Shown here in pieces: positions 29,366-39,642 of a stretch of 46,161 bases of DNA. The translations under genes were made by a program, and so were the position numbers. Positions within the stretch are counted from its first letter, which is position 1. Each line of letters begins with the position of its first letter. Origin of the DNA: a virus; IMG/VR virus record IMGVR_UViG_3300038701_001842, positions 1 through 46,161 of that record, one strand, 5' to 3'. The notes beneath the pieces were generated by a model. It was not told where the DNA came from, ran no database searches, and saw nothing but the letters and a program-made list of their open reading frames with translations.

Positions 29366-31404
29366 GGGCGACGCGCCGCCAGGGGTTCGTTACCGGGGCC
29401 CACTACATCGAAGATTTCCCCGGTCTCGACACGGCCCGGGACTTCGGCCCTGACAGCCTCGCGTACGCGGTCGACACCCTCGTCACCCACACCCCTGAAG
29501 ACATCGCCGGGTTCCTGCGCGACGTCGGCCGCTGCCCGCCGTCGTTCAAGATCGACTACGTGTCCCCCATCTCGCCGTTGTTCAAGGCCGAACTGAAAGC
29601 CAAGAACCGGCCGGTCTCCGACAACGTCCCCAACAACCGTCAGGCCCAGGCCGCGGCCCATCGTCGCCAGCAGATCCTCATCGCCGTCTCCGAAGGGATG
29701 ACCGTCAAGGACGCCGTCCGCCGCGCCGGTGTTTCCTACCAGACGTACACGACCTACCGCAAGAACGACCCCGAATGGGCCGCCGAGGTGACTGTCGCCG
29801 CCCGCACCTCCCGGCGGATGCACGACGGCGACGCCCCACCCCTGTCCGACTTCGGCGCCGCCCGCAAGTACTACTTCGGCTACGAGACCTACATGCACCA
29901 CCAGGCGATCGTGTCGGTACTAGAAGAGGCCGAGCCGGGCACCGTCACTATGATCCTGCTCCCACCCGAGGCCGGCAAGACGACCACTCTCACCGACTGG
30001 TGCCAGATCAAGATCGCCCAGAACCCCGACTACCGGATCCTGTACGTGTCAGAGCAGGGCGGCATCGAAGGCGTCGCCACCAAGGTCGGCGGCGACCTCC
30101 GCTCCCGGCTTACCGACCCCGACTACGAGGACCCGCACGTCCCCGAAGGCAACCGGATCCGCTACGGCGAGTTCCAGGCCCGCTACGGGCCGTTCCACAC
30201 CGAAGACGACGACTACCCGTGGAACCAGAAGGTCTTCAAGGTCTCCAAAGCCAAGGGCGGCAAGGACTACACGTTCCAGGCCGCCGGCTGGGAGTCGAAG
30301 ATCTACGGCACCCGCGCCGACATGTTGATCTTCGACGACGTCCAGTCCACCCGGTCGATCACGAAGACCGAGAAGATGGTCGCCACGATCCGGGGGACGT
30401 TCTTCAACCGTGTCGGGACCCGCGACGGCAACCAGGGTTCGATCATCTTCATCGGGACCCGCGTCGGTGATGGCGACGTCTACGAGACCTTGATCCGCGA
30501 GAACGTCGTCGATCGTCTCGTCCGCATCCCCGCGATCAACAAGGAAGGCCGGTCGTTCTGCCCCGAGATGTGGTCCGTCGAGAACCTGATCGGCACCCCC
30601 GAAGTCCACGCCAAGAACCTCTCGCAGGGCAAGCCGCAGTGGGGCGGGGTGAGAAAGAAGGTCGGCGAGGATGCCTGGTGGACGAACTACATGCAGGAGC
30701 CCCGCGCCGCCACCTCGGCGACCTTCCCGTCCTCGGTCCTCCAGAACTGCCAGACCCCCGCCCTCACCGTCGGCCAGGTCCCCGGTGAACGCACCGACTG
30801 GATCATCTCCTCCGGCCTCGACCCGGCCCTCGGCGGCTGGAACGCGCAGGTCGTCGCCGCCTACAACGCCGAAACCCTGTCCCTCATGGACCTGCGTCTG
30901 GAGAACGGCCTCGCGTCGAACGAGGACATCTACCGGATCGCAGTCGACCTCGCCTCCGCGCACCGCTACTCCGAGCTCGTCTTGGAGATCAACGCCGTCC
31001 AGAAGGGCATCGCCCGCGACGACCGGTTCCAGAAGCTCGCCCGGACGTTCGGGTTCCGGATCATCGAGCACACCACAAACCGCAACAAGTTGGACAACAT
31101 CTTCGGCGTCGCCGCGATGGCCGCCGACTTCATGGAGGGCTCGATCGTCATCCCCGCCGGCGACGCCGACTCTGTCCGCCGGTTCCAGCCCCTCATCGAC
31201 CAGTTGATCTCGTGGCGGCCCGGTGCCGACCCGCGGATCGTCAAGATGGACGCCGTCATGGCCCTGTGGTTCGTGTGGATCCGCTGGCGTCAGGAACGCG
31301 AGGTCATGGCCCAGAACGACGACGCCTGGAGTTTCGGGGGCACACCGTGGTCCCCGGGCGACATGACCGACCAATGGTCACGATCCTGGACCCGCGCGTC
31401 CTAG
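29362..31404 (+). CDS. terL: Terminase large subunit with N-terminal helix-turn-helix
   Basis: The product is 680 residues from a GTG start. Residues about 95-145 form a helix-turn-helix (GMTVKDAVRRAGVSYQTYTT) like that of small terminase subunits. The ATPase domain has a Walker A of the LPPEAGKTTT type (near 200-209) and Walker B MLIFDD (321-326). The RNase H-like nuclease follows with SGLDPALGG (near 484), LEINAVQKG (near 540) and MDAVMALWF (near 629). It cuts and pumps DNA into the procapsid through the portal. No separate small subunit was identified. Confidence 0.9.
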   Translation: MRATRRQGFVTGAHYIEDFPGLDTARDFGPDSLAYAVDTLVTHTPEDIAGFLRDVGRCPPSFKIDYVSPISPLFKAELKAKNRPVSDNVPNNRQAQAAAHRRQQILIAVSEGMTVKDAVRRAGVSYQTYTTYRKNDPEWAAEVTVAARTSRRMHDGDAPPLSDFGAARKYYFGYETYMHHQAIVSVLEEAEPGTVTMILLPPEAGKTTTLTDWCQIKIAQNPDYRILYVSEQGGIEGVATKVGGDLRSRLTDPDYEDPHVPEGNRIRYGEFQARYGPFHTEDDDYPWNQKVFKVSKAKGGKDYTFQAAGWESKIYGTRADMLIFDDVQSTRSITKTEKMVATIRGTFFNRVGTRDGNQGSIIFIGTRVGDGDVYETLIRENVVDRLVRIPAINKEGRSFCPEMWSVENLIGTPEVHAKNLSQGKPQWGGVRKKVGEDAWWTNYMQEPRAATSATFPSSVLQNCQTPALTVGQVPGERTDWIISSGLDPALGGWNAQVVAAYNAETLSLMDLRLENGLASNEDIYRIAVDLASAHRYSELVLEINAVQKGIARDDRFQKLARTFGFRIIEHTTNRNKLDNIFGVAAMAADFMEGSIVIPAGDADSVRRFQPLIDQLISWRPGADPRIVKMDAVMALWFVWIRWRQEREVMAQNDDAWSFGGTPWSPGDMTDQWSRSWTRAS

Positions 31405-31431
31405 AATCCCTACAACCGACAGGAGTACCCC

Positions 31432-31614
31432 ATGAACGAACCGACGAAGCCGAAGCTGTCAACGAACAAGCCGAAGCCGTGCGGGCCGCCCGAGGGTTAC
31501 ACGCCGTACCCGATCGACGGTGTCCCCCAGACTCCGGCCATGTCGAAGGCGGCACGGCCCGGCACCACCGACGGATATGTCACCCCCCCGGTGACCTTCG
31601 ACGACGCGGACTGA
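31432..31614 (+). CDS. 60-residue Pro/Lys-rich protein
   Basis: AGGAG (31421-31425) precedes the ATG. The product is rich in Pro, Lys and Thr (KPKLSTNKPKPCGPPEGYTP), so it is probably disordered. It lies between terminase and portal. Function is unknown. Confidence 0.6.
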   Translation: MNEPTKPKLSTNKPKPCGPPEGYTPYPIDGVPQTPAMSKAARPGTTDGYVTPPVTFDDAD

Positions 31615-31618
31615 CCGG

Positions 31619-31789
31619 ATGCCGGCGAAGGGCGGATTCTACGCCGCCAGCGGGCTAACGGACAGGGTGGTGGAAGGTCTGGTCGCGCTGATTGACCTTC
31701 TCGATTCGCGCGGCGGGGAACTCATCGACGACCGTCCCTTCACCCCCGGCACGCGGGAAGCCAAGTTCTTCCCCTACGAGGACAACTGA
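31619..31789 (+). CDS. 56-residue protein coupled to the portal gene
   Basis: An ATG at 31619 opens a frame that ends exactly in the TGATG of the portal start. The product is MPAKGGFYAASGLTDRVVEG followed by a helix (LVALIDLLDSRGG) and a C-terminal stretch ending KFFPYEDN. It may be a portal accessory or only a coupling peptide. Confidence 0.6.
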   Translation: MPAKGGFYAASGLTDRVVEGLVALIDLLDSRGGELIDDRPFTPGTREAKFFPYEDN

Positions 31790-33696
31790 TGCAGACCGGG
31801 GCACTACCGGACCTCGGCCCCTACGCGCCGTTCGCCGACAGGTTCTACAACGAGGTGATGCCGCGCGTCCTGATGCGGCGCCTCAACGAGAACCCGGCGA
31901 AGGTCGACATGCAAGACATCGCCACCCGCTACAACGGCGACTACGTCATCCCGCTGCCCGACGCGCACGGCGAACCCCAGTTCCCGGCGCTCGCTGCGGC
32001 GATCGTCGCCGACACGATCGAGACGGCCGCGACCCGCGCGAACGACACCGACCCCCAGATCCGTGCCCCTGCCGCGTCCGGGAAGGGCGCCGACAACCGT
32101 GCCCTCAGACGCCGCTCGGCCTGGTACGGGGTGTGGCACGACAGCCACCTGCCGTTGAAGCTCGGCCGCGCGTACCGTCACCACTTCGGGTTCGGCCAGG
32201 CGTGCTTCCTCGTCGAACCGGACTTCGCGACCCACAAGCCCCGCATCTACACCCGCAGTCCCCTCTACGCGTACCCCGAGCCGATGGAACCCGACGAGGT
32301 CCGCCGGCCGAACGACATCGCGTTCATCTATGGCTACTCGGTCGAGATGCTGCTTGCCAAGTTCGGTGACACCCCGGCGCTGCGCCGGTTCATCGCCAAC
32401 TCGAAGTCCCCCGAAGACGACCTGTTCGACGTCGTCGAATGGTGGGACAACGAATACTTCTACGTCGCGGTCCTCGGCATCCGGCCGAAGGAAGCCCTGT
32501 ACTCCACCGGGGTCACCTACTACTCCCTCGAACGGCCCCTCGACCACGCGTTCCTCATCTCCGCGGGCGTGAATCGTGTCGGCCACGTCCCGATCGTCTG
32601 CGGCAACCAGATCACCCTCGACCGCCAGATCTCGTCCCTTCGGCGGATCCTTCCCATCGGTGACCTGTCGAACAAGCTCGCCGCGCTGGAATTCCTCGCC
32701 GTCGAGAAGGCTGTCATCCCCGACCGGTACGTCATCGGCGCCGAGAACCGCACGCCCCGGATCGTGTCGGGACGCTGGGAGGACGGCCGTACCGGCAAGG
32801 TGAACATCCTCCAGGACGTCCAGGCCGTCGGCGAGCTCCGGTCGATCACCGGGCCGATGACCCAGCCGTTCCAGTCGAACCTGGAGAGGATCCAAAGGTT
32901 GTCGACCGGCACCTCTTCGGTCTTCTCAGGGGAGAACTCGGGGGCGATCCGCTCCGGGCAGACCCTGTCGCAACTCCAGGCCGCGTCGATCGACCCGCGG
33001 ATGAAAGAAGCTCACCGGATCTTCGGGTACATGCTGGCCGAGATCAATGAGTCGGTGGCTGAGACCGCGAAGGCGTACTTCCCGCGGCGGAAATACACGG
33101 TGTTCACCGGCCTGTCCGGCGACGACGAGCACGTCGAATACCGGCCCGTCGACATCTGGGACGAGTCGACCGAGAACTCTGTCACCTACCCGATGCCGGG
33201 CATGGACTCGGTGAACGCGACTCTCGCCGCTGGCAACCTCGTCTCGTCCGGGCTGATCGGCCGGCGCACCGCACGCGAGAAGCACCCTGATATTCCTGAC
33301 CCCGACACCGCCGAACGCGAAGTTCTGATGGAGGAGGTCCGGGCGGCTGTGCTGACCGGCCTCCAGCAGGGCGCCGTATCAGGGACCCTCGCGATGGAAG
33401 ACCTCGCCTACATCGTCAAGCGGATCGACGAAGGCGACAAGTTGGAGGAGGCTGTCGAGAAGGCCCAGAAGAAGGCTCAGGAACGCCAGGCACAGATGGC
33501 GCCCGAACCGGGCATGGACCAGATGACAGCCCCCGAGGCCCAGCCCGGCCTGAACCCCGCCGGGATGGCCGGATCCGAACAGCCCGAAGCCGGACCGCCA
33601 GGTGGTGGTGGCGGCGGGTTGGGGGCGCTGCTGGCCGCGATGGGCGCACCCCCAGGTGGCGGGGCTCCCCCGGTGCCGCAAGGGGCGCCGGCATGA
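31789..33696 (+). CDS. Portal protein
   Basis: The product is 635 residues. It sits directly after terminase and has the portal pattern. An N-terminal helical clip region (FYNEVMPRVLMRRLNENPAK) is followed by a wing domain (YFYVAVLGIRPKEALYSTGV). The long stem/crown helices include ITGPMTQPFQSNLERIQRLS. The C-terminal 80 residues are rich in Gly, Pro, Gln and Met and probably disordered. Twelve copies should form the DNA gate at the capsid vertex, the dock for terminase and tail. Confidence 0.85.
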   Translation: MQTGALPDLGPYAPFADRFYNEVMPRVLMRRLNENPAKVDMQDIATRYNGDYVIPLPDAHGEPQFPALAAAIVADTIETAATRANDTDPQIRAPAASGKGADNRALRRRSAWYGVWHDSHLPLKLGRAYRHHFGFGQACFLVEPDFATHKPRIYTRSPLYAYPEPMEPDEVRRPNDIAFIYGYSVEMLLAKFGDTPALRRFIANSKSPEDDLFDVVEWWDNEYFYVAVLGIRPKEALYSTGVTYYSLERPLDHAFLISAGVNRVGHVPIVCGNQITLDRQISSLRRILPIGDLSNKLAALEFLAVEKAVIPDRYVIGAENRTPRIVSGRWEDGRTGKVNILQDVQAVGELRSITGPMTQPFQSNLERIQRLSTGTSSVFSGENSGAIRSGQTLSQLQAASIDPRMKEAHRIFGYMLAEINESVAETAKAYFPRRKYTVFTGLSGDDEHVEYRPVDIWDESTENSVTYPMPGMDSVNATLAAGNLVSSGLIGRRTAREKHPDIPDPDTAEREVLMEEVRAAVLTGLQQGAVSGTLAMEDLAYIVKRIDEGDKLEEAVEKAQKKAQERQAQMAPEPGMDQMTAPEAQPGLNPAGMAGSEQPEAGPPGGGGGGLGALLAAMGAPPGGGAPPVPQGAPA

Positions 33697-33709
33697 GTAG
33701 GGACCGCTG

Positions 33710-34213
33710 ATGCCTCGCACCCGAAAGCAAGACGTCCAGCCTCTCCGCAACCAGGGCTACGGGGATAGACAGCGCGCGGAGCAGTCGTCAGCGCAGGCCG
33801 CGCAGGCCGGCGCGTCACGCGCCCCGGCAGCTGGAGGCCCTGGTGGTGGTGGAGGTGGTGGGGACAGGTTCGCGCGTGCCCTGTCGGCCGCCGAGCAACT
33901 ACCCGTCCCCACCCAGACTCTTCGCTCCCCCACCTCTCGCCCCAACGAGCCGGTCACAGCCGGGCTACCGACCGGGCCGGGTGGCGGGCCCGACATGCTC
34001 CCCCAGATGCCGAACCGGACGAACCCGGATCAGCGGCGCCAGGAAGCCCTCCTCATGGCGCGTTGGCTCCCCGCCCTCGAAGCTCTCGCCGGGTCCTCCA
34101 GGTCCACCGAGGCCACCAAGAGGTTCTACCGGCGCGTCCGCCATTCCGTCCCCCCCGGTGTGATCCAGCAACTCGTCACCGGCTCTGAGCCGATCCGAGA
34201 CGAAGACGCCTGA
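33710..34213 (+). CDS. 167-residue basic protein, portal-proximal
   Basis: The N-terminal 90 residues are disordered and rich in Gly, Ala, Gln and Pro (ASRAPAAGGPGGGGGGGDRF). The last 60 residues are helical and basic (RFYRRVRHSVPPGVIQQLV). The next gene starts in its stop (TGATG). It could be a head-completion or internal protein; no family was recognised. Confidence 0.6.
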   Translation: MPRTRKQDVQPLRNQGYGDRQRAEQSSAQAAQAGASRAPAAGGPGGGGGGGDRFARALSAAEQLPVPTQTLRSPTSRPNEPVTAGLPTGPGGGPDMLPQMPNRTNPDQRRQEALLMARWLPALEALAGSSRSTEATKRFYRRVRHSVPPGVIQQLVTGSEPIRDEDA

Positions 34214-37200
34214 TGGGGTACGGCTTCGGCGACTTCTTCGATGACGTAGGTGGGGCGCTCGACACCGCCTGGGATGCCACGTCCGATTCGGTGACCGACT
34301 CGCTCGGGTTCACCTACGACCTGGCACGCGGCGACCCGAAATCCTGGGGGCTCGCGCTCGACTCGTTCCTCGACGTCTCCATCTACGCCGGATCCCAGAT
34401 CGGCGAATACGGGGGGCGCTACATCGGCTCCCCGGTCGCCACCGGCGCCGTCAAGGCGTGGGAAGGCTTCGAGTACGCGTCCCGTGAGTACGTCCGCGAG
34501 CCGTTGGCAACAGCGCTCATCGCGGGGTCGTTGGCCGATTCGGCGATCTTCCAGGGTGAAGACACCAACATCTTCACGTCGCTCACGAACTTGTTCGACG
34601 CGGACGTCTGGACCGAAGCCCACGACATGGCCCAGACCACCAGCCCCGGCCAGGCCCTCGCCCTGGCACTCACCACCAACGACATCCTCGACGAGGACGA
34701 GGTGGCCGACGCCGTCAATTCGCCACTGTTCTCGACGATCGCGATCACCGCCGACTTCGCCCAGATGTTCTTCCTCGACGTCGACATCATCGGCGGGAAG
34801 GTCCTCGCTCCGATCAGGGCGACCCGGTCACTGACCCTCGCGAACCGTGCCGAGAAGGCGACCAGGATGGGCAGGGTCGGTGAACGTGCCGGGCTCCTGA
34901 CGCGGCTCACCCGCAGCGAAGGGCTTGTCCGGGGGGCGCTGCGGTCCGAGGACTACGGTGACGCCGGCGCTGACGTGTTGAAGCTCTGGCAGAACCGCCG
35001 CTTCGCCGGCCTCGCCGACAACCAGATCGAAGCCGAGATCGCGTCCGCCCTCTGGGACATCACCAAGGACGACCTGACGATCTGGCAGCGGGTCGCATCG
35101 AACGTCCCGATAGCAGGCAGACGTGGCGAGGCTGCCCGTGCGTTCGCCCGGAATGCTGATGAGCTCGCGAATGCCCGCGTCATCGACGAGGTCACCGGGG
35201 AGGTCGTCCGCGACGTCGGTGCCATCCGTGACAGGGTTGGGGCGGCCGCTGATTCCTACCGCCACGTCCGCATCGACCAACTGTTCGACGTCGCCCAGCG
35301 GGGTAGATCTATCAGGTCCCTCCCGTTCGGAGCGAACTCGAAGTGGCGGCGCTGGAACAGCCAACTCGAAGACATCGTGACCAGCATCGACGACGTCAAC
35401 ATCCGCACCTCGCGGATCCAGGAAACCCTCCTCGCGAAGCACGGCCGGGGCGCCGAGATCGCGTCTGTGCTCGCGCACACCGACAGCGTCGCCCAGCGTG
35501 AAGAAGTCATGCGGTTCTTCATGGGTGACACCCGCGCCGCGGCACGGCTCATGGGCGACTCGGACCTCGGGTACGCCCTTGGACGGCGCATGGAAGACGT
35601 CCTGCGGGAACGGTCGGCCCTGCGGTATGAGGTCGCCGACCTGTGGACGAAAGCCGACGACATCACCGAAGCGCAACTCTCGTACTACGGGATCTCCGAC
35701 TCGACGATCTTCTCGGACATCTCGAACGGGATCGACCGCCTGAAAGGTATCGACCGTGAGATCGGTGCCGTCATGCGAAACGTTGTCGGGAACTCGGCCG
35801 ACGCGACCGTCGCCGACCGGCTGTACGCGACGGCCAGGACCATCCACGAGATGCCGCAACTGGGGCGAACCAGAGCGGCCACATCAGCGCTGCGTCACAG
35901 CGGCTTCTACCAGACTGCCTTCTTCAAGCCGGTGCGGGTCTTCGTCGAGAACGTCCCGCATCACATCATCAACCTCGCCGACAGCCGCGTCGCTGCGCTG
36001 ACCCGACGGGCCGGCAAGGCCGCCGGCATGTCCGAAGACGAAGTCGCGGCGTGGGCCGGGCGGATGTCGAACACGCCCCTCGACGCCCGCCCCGAAGTCT
36101 GGGACGAGATGCAACGCTTCGCCGAGCGTCGCCTCATGGGCGAATACGGCCTCGACGCATCCGAGATGCAGATCGTCATGGACTACGCGGCGAAGCAGCG
36201 GCGCAGCGTCTCACACACCTTCCGAGGTAACGAGCAGCGCCTCTATGACGCGGCCAAGGTCAGCGACGAGTTCGGCGGTGGGCGTGACATCATCAACGTG
36301 TCCCGCGTCGATGACCAGGCCCGACGCGGTATGGCACGCCTCGCTGATCCGGCCAACCCGAACACGCCTGCTCCGGGTTTCGACCGTCCCGTCACCCACG
36401 GGTTGAACAACGTCAAGTTCATCGACGACGACCTCGGCACCTTCAACGAGCTCCACTACCCGTTCAAGACGACAGAGCTACGCCACCAGGTCGTCACCCC
36501 CGACTGGAAGGGGCTGCGGAACGAACTGGAACGGGCGGCGCGCATCAAGTACGGGGACCGGTGGCGTGAGGCGATCCGGTCGAAGGCGCCGTTCATCGGC
36601 GGGTCGCCGGATCAGCGTCTCACCAAGATTGGTCGGCGCCTCAGCAGGGTTGGGGAGTCGACGAACCGGCGTCTCGGCAAGGCCGGCATCGAAACACTCA
36701 GCGCGTCGAGACTCGAAGACATCGAAGACCTCTCCGGGATCCGGCCTTTCCGCATCGTCGGTAAGGGCCTCGATGGGGTCCTCAGGTACTGGCGGACAGC
36801 GACCCTTCTGCGTCCGGCGTGGGCCGGCCGTGTCATCCCCGACGAGCAGCTTCGTGGCCTCGCCCAGTTCGGGACGCTCGTCTGGGTTGCCCAGCACGGC
36901 GACAGGTTCCGTGACCTGACGACGTCGCTCAAGAAGATCCCGTCGGTGAACCGGGCCCTGTCCCTTGACCAGTCGATGTTCTCGTCCGCGGCGAAAGGCG
37001 CGCTGTGGGGTGGCGCGCTCGGGGTCGGGACGTCTGCCGTCGCCCAGGGTGAGATCCTTCCTGACAACCTCGGCGAGAGCTTCCTGTTCGGCGCTGCTGG
37101 TGGCGCCGCCGGCGGGGCGATCCTCAACAGGATGGCGAACCTCAAGCGTCACGGCTATGGCGATGTGATAGTCGGCGGCCACCGTCTCCGTCGCAACCCG

Positions 37201-39642
37201 ATGGACGGCCCTCTCGGCAACGTCTGGGCAGGGGAAGTGTCGGCCAAGTCGACGTTCGGGGACTTCCTCAACGCCCACGAGAGCTCCCTGTTCGACGACC
37301 TCGTCCAGGACCGGTCGTCGTGGACGACCTACGAATGGAATCGTCTGGATTCCAAGGCCGCCGCCGCTTACCGCAAGTCGTGGCGCGAACAGGCCCAGAA
37401 CCACATCACCGTCGACGCTATGTCGCGTCAGGTTCTCGAAGGCAAGTCGAAGGACGAGATCCTGGCGTGGCTCATCGGGACGACCGACGGCCGTGCCCAT
37501 GCCGCACGTCTCCCCGCCCGCGCGAAGTACCCCGAAGAGTGGGTCGACGGGATGTTCGATCAGGTCACGTCGTACTTCGGTGGGAACGCCGAGGCGATGA
37601 CCGCCGCGCTGGACCTCGCGAACAGTGGGAACCGGTCGGCGAAGTCGTGGAACAAGATCCTGGAGATGATCCCCGACGAGATGCGGTCACCGGTCCACGG
37701 GGCGAGCCTTCAGCAGGTCATCGGATCTGCCGGGTTCCAGCAGTCGATGCAGCGTCTCATCGACGACGGGTTCTCCCTGTGGTCGACGACCCCGACCGAC
37801 ACCTTGTCGCGGATGCCGGCGTTCCGACTGTTCTACGAGTCCGAACTCCACCGGATGCTCGACGATCTCCCCGCGTCGAAGCTTCGCCCCGACGACATCT
37901 GGCGTGCCGAGGACAACGCCCGCCGGTTCGCTCTGCGCGAAACCCGCGACCTCATGTACGACCTCGCCGAGCAGTCCGAGTTCTCCGAGATGGTCAAGAT
38001 GTTCATGCCGTTCTTCTCGGCCTACCAGGAGGTGCTGACCCGCTGGGCGGGCCTCGCGGTCCACAACCCGGTGTTCGTCGCCCGCGCCGCGAAGCTGTGG
38101 ACCGGCGCCGAGAACCTTGGCGTGTCGACCACCAACGAGGAAGGCGACCCCGAGTTCACGTTCCGGCTCCCCGAGGCGGCGAAGGACTTCATCGGCCACA
38201 TCCCGATGATGGGCTCCGCGATCGACAACCAGGGATACCTGAAGCTCGACAAGCGCAGCTTCAACCTCGTCATGCAAGGCACCCCCGGCTTCGGGCCGTT
38301 CGTGACGATCCCGACATCGGAGATCGTGAAACGGAACCCGGACCTGGAGGACTCGGTCCGGTTCATCTTGCCGTTCGGGCCGTCGCCGTCGTGGACAGAC
38401 CAGATCATCCCGGCGTGGATGAAGCGGGTCAAGTCGTCGTTCACCGAAGACGCCGCCTACCAGGCCGCGTTCGTCGGGATCCTCCAGACCCGGCTCACCG
38501 ACATCGAACTCGGGAACTCCGAATACACCTGGCGGGAGATCTCCGACGACCCGGAGAAGGCCCGGGCGTTCTTCGACGAGATCGCGGATGAGACCCACAA
38601 CCTGTTCGCCCTGCGGACCTACGCCAGCCTCATCTCCCCCGTCCAACCCCAGTTCGTGTCCCCCTACCAGCCTTACGTCGAAGTGTTCCGTGCCATCCAG
38701 GCCGGCGACCTGGCCCGCGCCGAAGAGGTCATGGCCGACGTCGTCGGCGCGGGTGGCCCCGCCTACAGCCGGGCTGACATCGAACGGATCACCGCCAACT
38801 ACACCGACGAAGCTGGCAACGTCGACGCGGTGCTGGCGTTCTTCGAGATGTTCGGCGACGAGTTCTACGCGATCGCCCGGTCGACGTCGCGGGTCAACGA
38901 CGGGATCCCATCGACGATCGAAGCCGAAGAGGTCCGCGACAAGTACCGGACCCTCGTGGAGAAGTACCCGGAGTGGGGTGGGGTGATCGTCGGCGCCGAA
39001 GGGTCCCTCAACGCCCAGTTCTCCTACGCCGTGTACCTCCAGCAGTTGACCGAGGAAGTGTCCCCCGGGTCCGGTGTGCCACGTCGTGAACGTTTCGCCG
39101 CCGACCAGCCGCTCACCTGGGCGCAGAACGCTCGGGCCGTCCCTGGCTGGCAGGAATACTCCCAGAAGATGGACCAGTTGGACCAGGCGCTCTACGACCT
39201 GGGGCTCGCGAACTATCAGGTCGCGGACGCCCAGCCGCTCGCCGAGATTCGTCGCCAGTTCATCAACGACCTGGCGTCACGGAACCCCGAGTGGTGGGCC
39301 GAGTATTCTGATCGTCGTGGACAAGCCGAGACGGACGACTTCTGGACGGGGGCCTATGAGATCGCGTCCGACGAAAGGCTGCTCGGTCGACGCGAAATCG
39401 AAGGGCTGGCGTCATACCTGGAACTGCGGGACACCATGATCTCGGCTCTGGGGACGATCAACGAAGCAGGCGGGGCCGCAACCCTCACAGCTACATCGAA
39501 CCAACCGCTGCGCGAAGTCTGGGACGCCTTGGTCCTCGAACTCCTGGATCAGTACCCCGAGTTCGGGGAGATCTACTACCGTCGTCTCGAAGGGTCCCTG
39601 CCGACGATCGGCCTCGGAAGGAGTGATCTCGTTGGCAACTGA
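34213..39642 (+). CDS. Giant virion protein, probable internal/ejection protein
   Basis: The product is 1809 residues, by far the largest in the window. It is mostly helical. Ala/Gly-rich hydrophobic segments occur near residues 929-945 (GALWGGALGVGTSAVAQ) and 957-972 (FLFGAAGGAAGGAILN), able to touch or enter a membrane. A conserved-looking block near 1260-1330 begins MVKMFMPFFSAYQEVLTRWA. No peptidase or lysozyme motif was recognised. Its place between portal and scaffold, and the lack of tail-tube genes, suggest an internal protein ejected with the DNA rather than a tape measure. Confidence 0.7.
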   Translation: MGYGFGDFFDDVGGALDTAWDATSDSVTDSLGFTYDLARGDPKSWGLALDSFLDVSIYAGSQIGEYGGRYIGSPVATGAVKAWEGFEYASREYVREPLATALIAGSLADSAIFQGEDTNIFTSLTNLFDADVWTEAHDMAQTTSPGQALALALTTNDILDEDEVADAVNSPLFSTIAITADFAQMFFLDVDIIGGKVLAPIRATRSLTLANRAEKATRMGRVGERAGLLTRLTRSEGLVRGALRSEDYGDAGADVLKLWQNRRFAGLADNQIEAEIASALWDITKDDLTIWQRVASNVPIAGRRGEAARAFARNADELANARVIDEVTGEVVRDVGAIRDRVGAAADSYRHVRIDQLFDVAQRGRSIRSLPFGANSKWRRWNSQLEDIVTSIDDVNIRTSRIQETLLAKHGRGAEIASVLAHTDSVAQREEVMRFFMGDTRAAARLMGDSDLGYALGRRMEDVLRERSALRYEVADLWTKADDITEAQLSYYGISDSTIFSDISNGIDRLKGIDREIGAVMRNVVGNSADATVADRLYATARTIHEMPQLGRTRAATSALRHSGFYQTAFFKPVRVFVENVPHHIINLADSRVAALTRRAGKAAGMSEDEVAAWAGRMSNTPLDARPEVWDEMQRFAERRLMGEYGLDASEMQIVMDYAAKQRRSVSHTFRGNEQRLYDAAKVSDEFGGGRDIINVSRVDDQARRGMARLADPANPNTPAPGFDRPVTHGLNNVKFIDDDLGTFNELHYPFKTTELRHQVVTPDWKGLRNELERAARIKYGDRWREAIRSKAPFIGGSPDQRLTKIGRRLSRVGESTNRRLGKAGIETLSASRLEDIEDLSGIRPFRIVGKGLDGVLRYWRTATLLRPAWAGRVIPDEQLRGLAQFGTLVWVAQHGDRFRDLTTSLKKIPSVNRALSLDQSMFSSAAKGALWGGALGVGTSAVAQGEILPDNLGESFLFGAAGGAAGGAILNRMANLKRHGYGDVIVGGHRLRRNPMDGPLGNVWAGEVSAKSTFGDFLNAHESSLFDDLVQDRSSWTTYEWNRLDSKAAAAYRKSWREQAQNHITVDAMSRQVLEGKSKDEILAWLIGTTDGRAHAARLPARAKYPEEWVDGMFDQVTSYFGGNAEAMTAALDLANSGNRSAKSWNKILEMIPDEMRSPVHGASLQQVIGSAGFQQSMQRLIDDGFSLWSTTPTDTLSRMPAFRLFYESELHRMLDDLPASKLRPDDIWRAEDNARRFALRETRDLMYDLAEQSEFSEMVKMFMPFFSAYQEVLTRWAGLAVHNPVFVARAAKLWTGAENLGVSTTNEEGDPEFTFRLPEAAKDFIGHIPMMGSAIDNQGYLKLDKRSFNLVMQGTPGFGPFVTIPTSEIVKRNPDLEDSVRFILPFGPSPSWTDQIIPAWMKRVKSSFTEDAAYQAAFVGILQTRLTDIELGNSEYTWREISDDPEKARAFFDEIADETHNLFALRTYASLISPVQPQFVSPYQPYVEVFRAIQAGDLARAEEVMADVVGAGGPAYSRADIERITANYTDEAGNVDAVLAFFEMFGDEFYAIARSTSRVNDGIPSTIEAEEVRDKYRTLVEKYPEWGGVIVGAEGSLNAQFSYAVYLQQLTEEVSPGSGVPRRERFAADQPLTWAQNARAVPGWQEYSQKMDQLDQALYDLGLANYQVADAQPLAEIRRQFINDLASRNPEWWAEYSDRRGQAETDDFWTGAYEIASDERLLGRREIEGLASYLELRDTMISALGTINEAGGAATLTATSNQPLREVWDALVLELLDQYPEFGEIYYRRLEGSLPTIGLGRSDLVGN

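Noticed and set aside
30049-31374. Minus-strand frame of 441 codons opposite terminase
   Set aside because: The plus strand encodes an unmistakable terminase ATPase/nuclease. The antisense frame is rich in Asp, Gly, Val and Leu, as expected for a mirror of codon bias.
37320-38591. Plus-strand frame of 423 codons inside the giant gene
   Set aside because: It is an alternate frame, Arg/Pro-rich, without a start signal, and lies wholly within the continuous 1809-codon gene.
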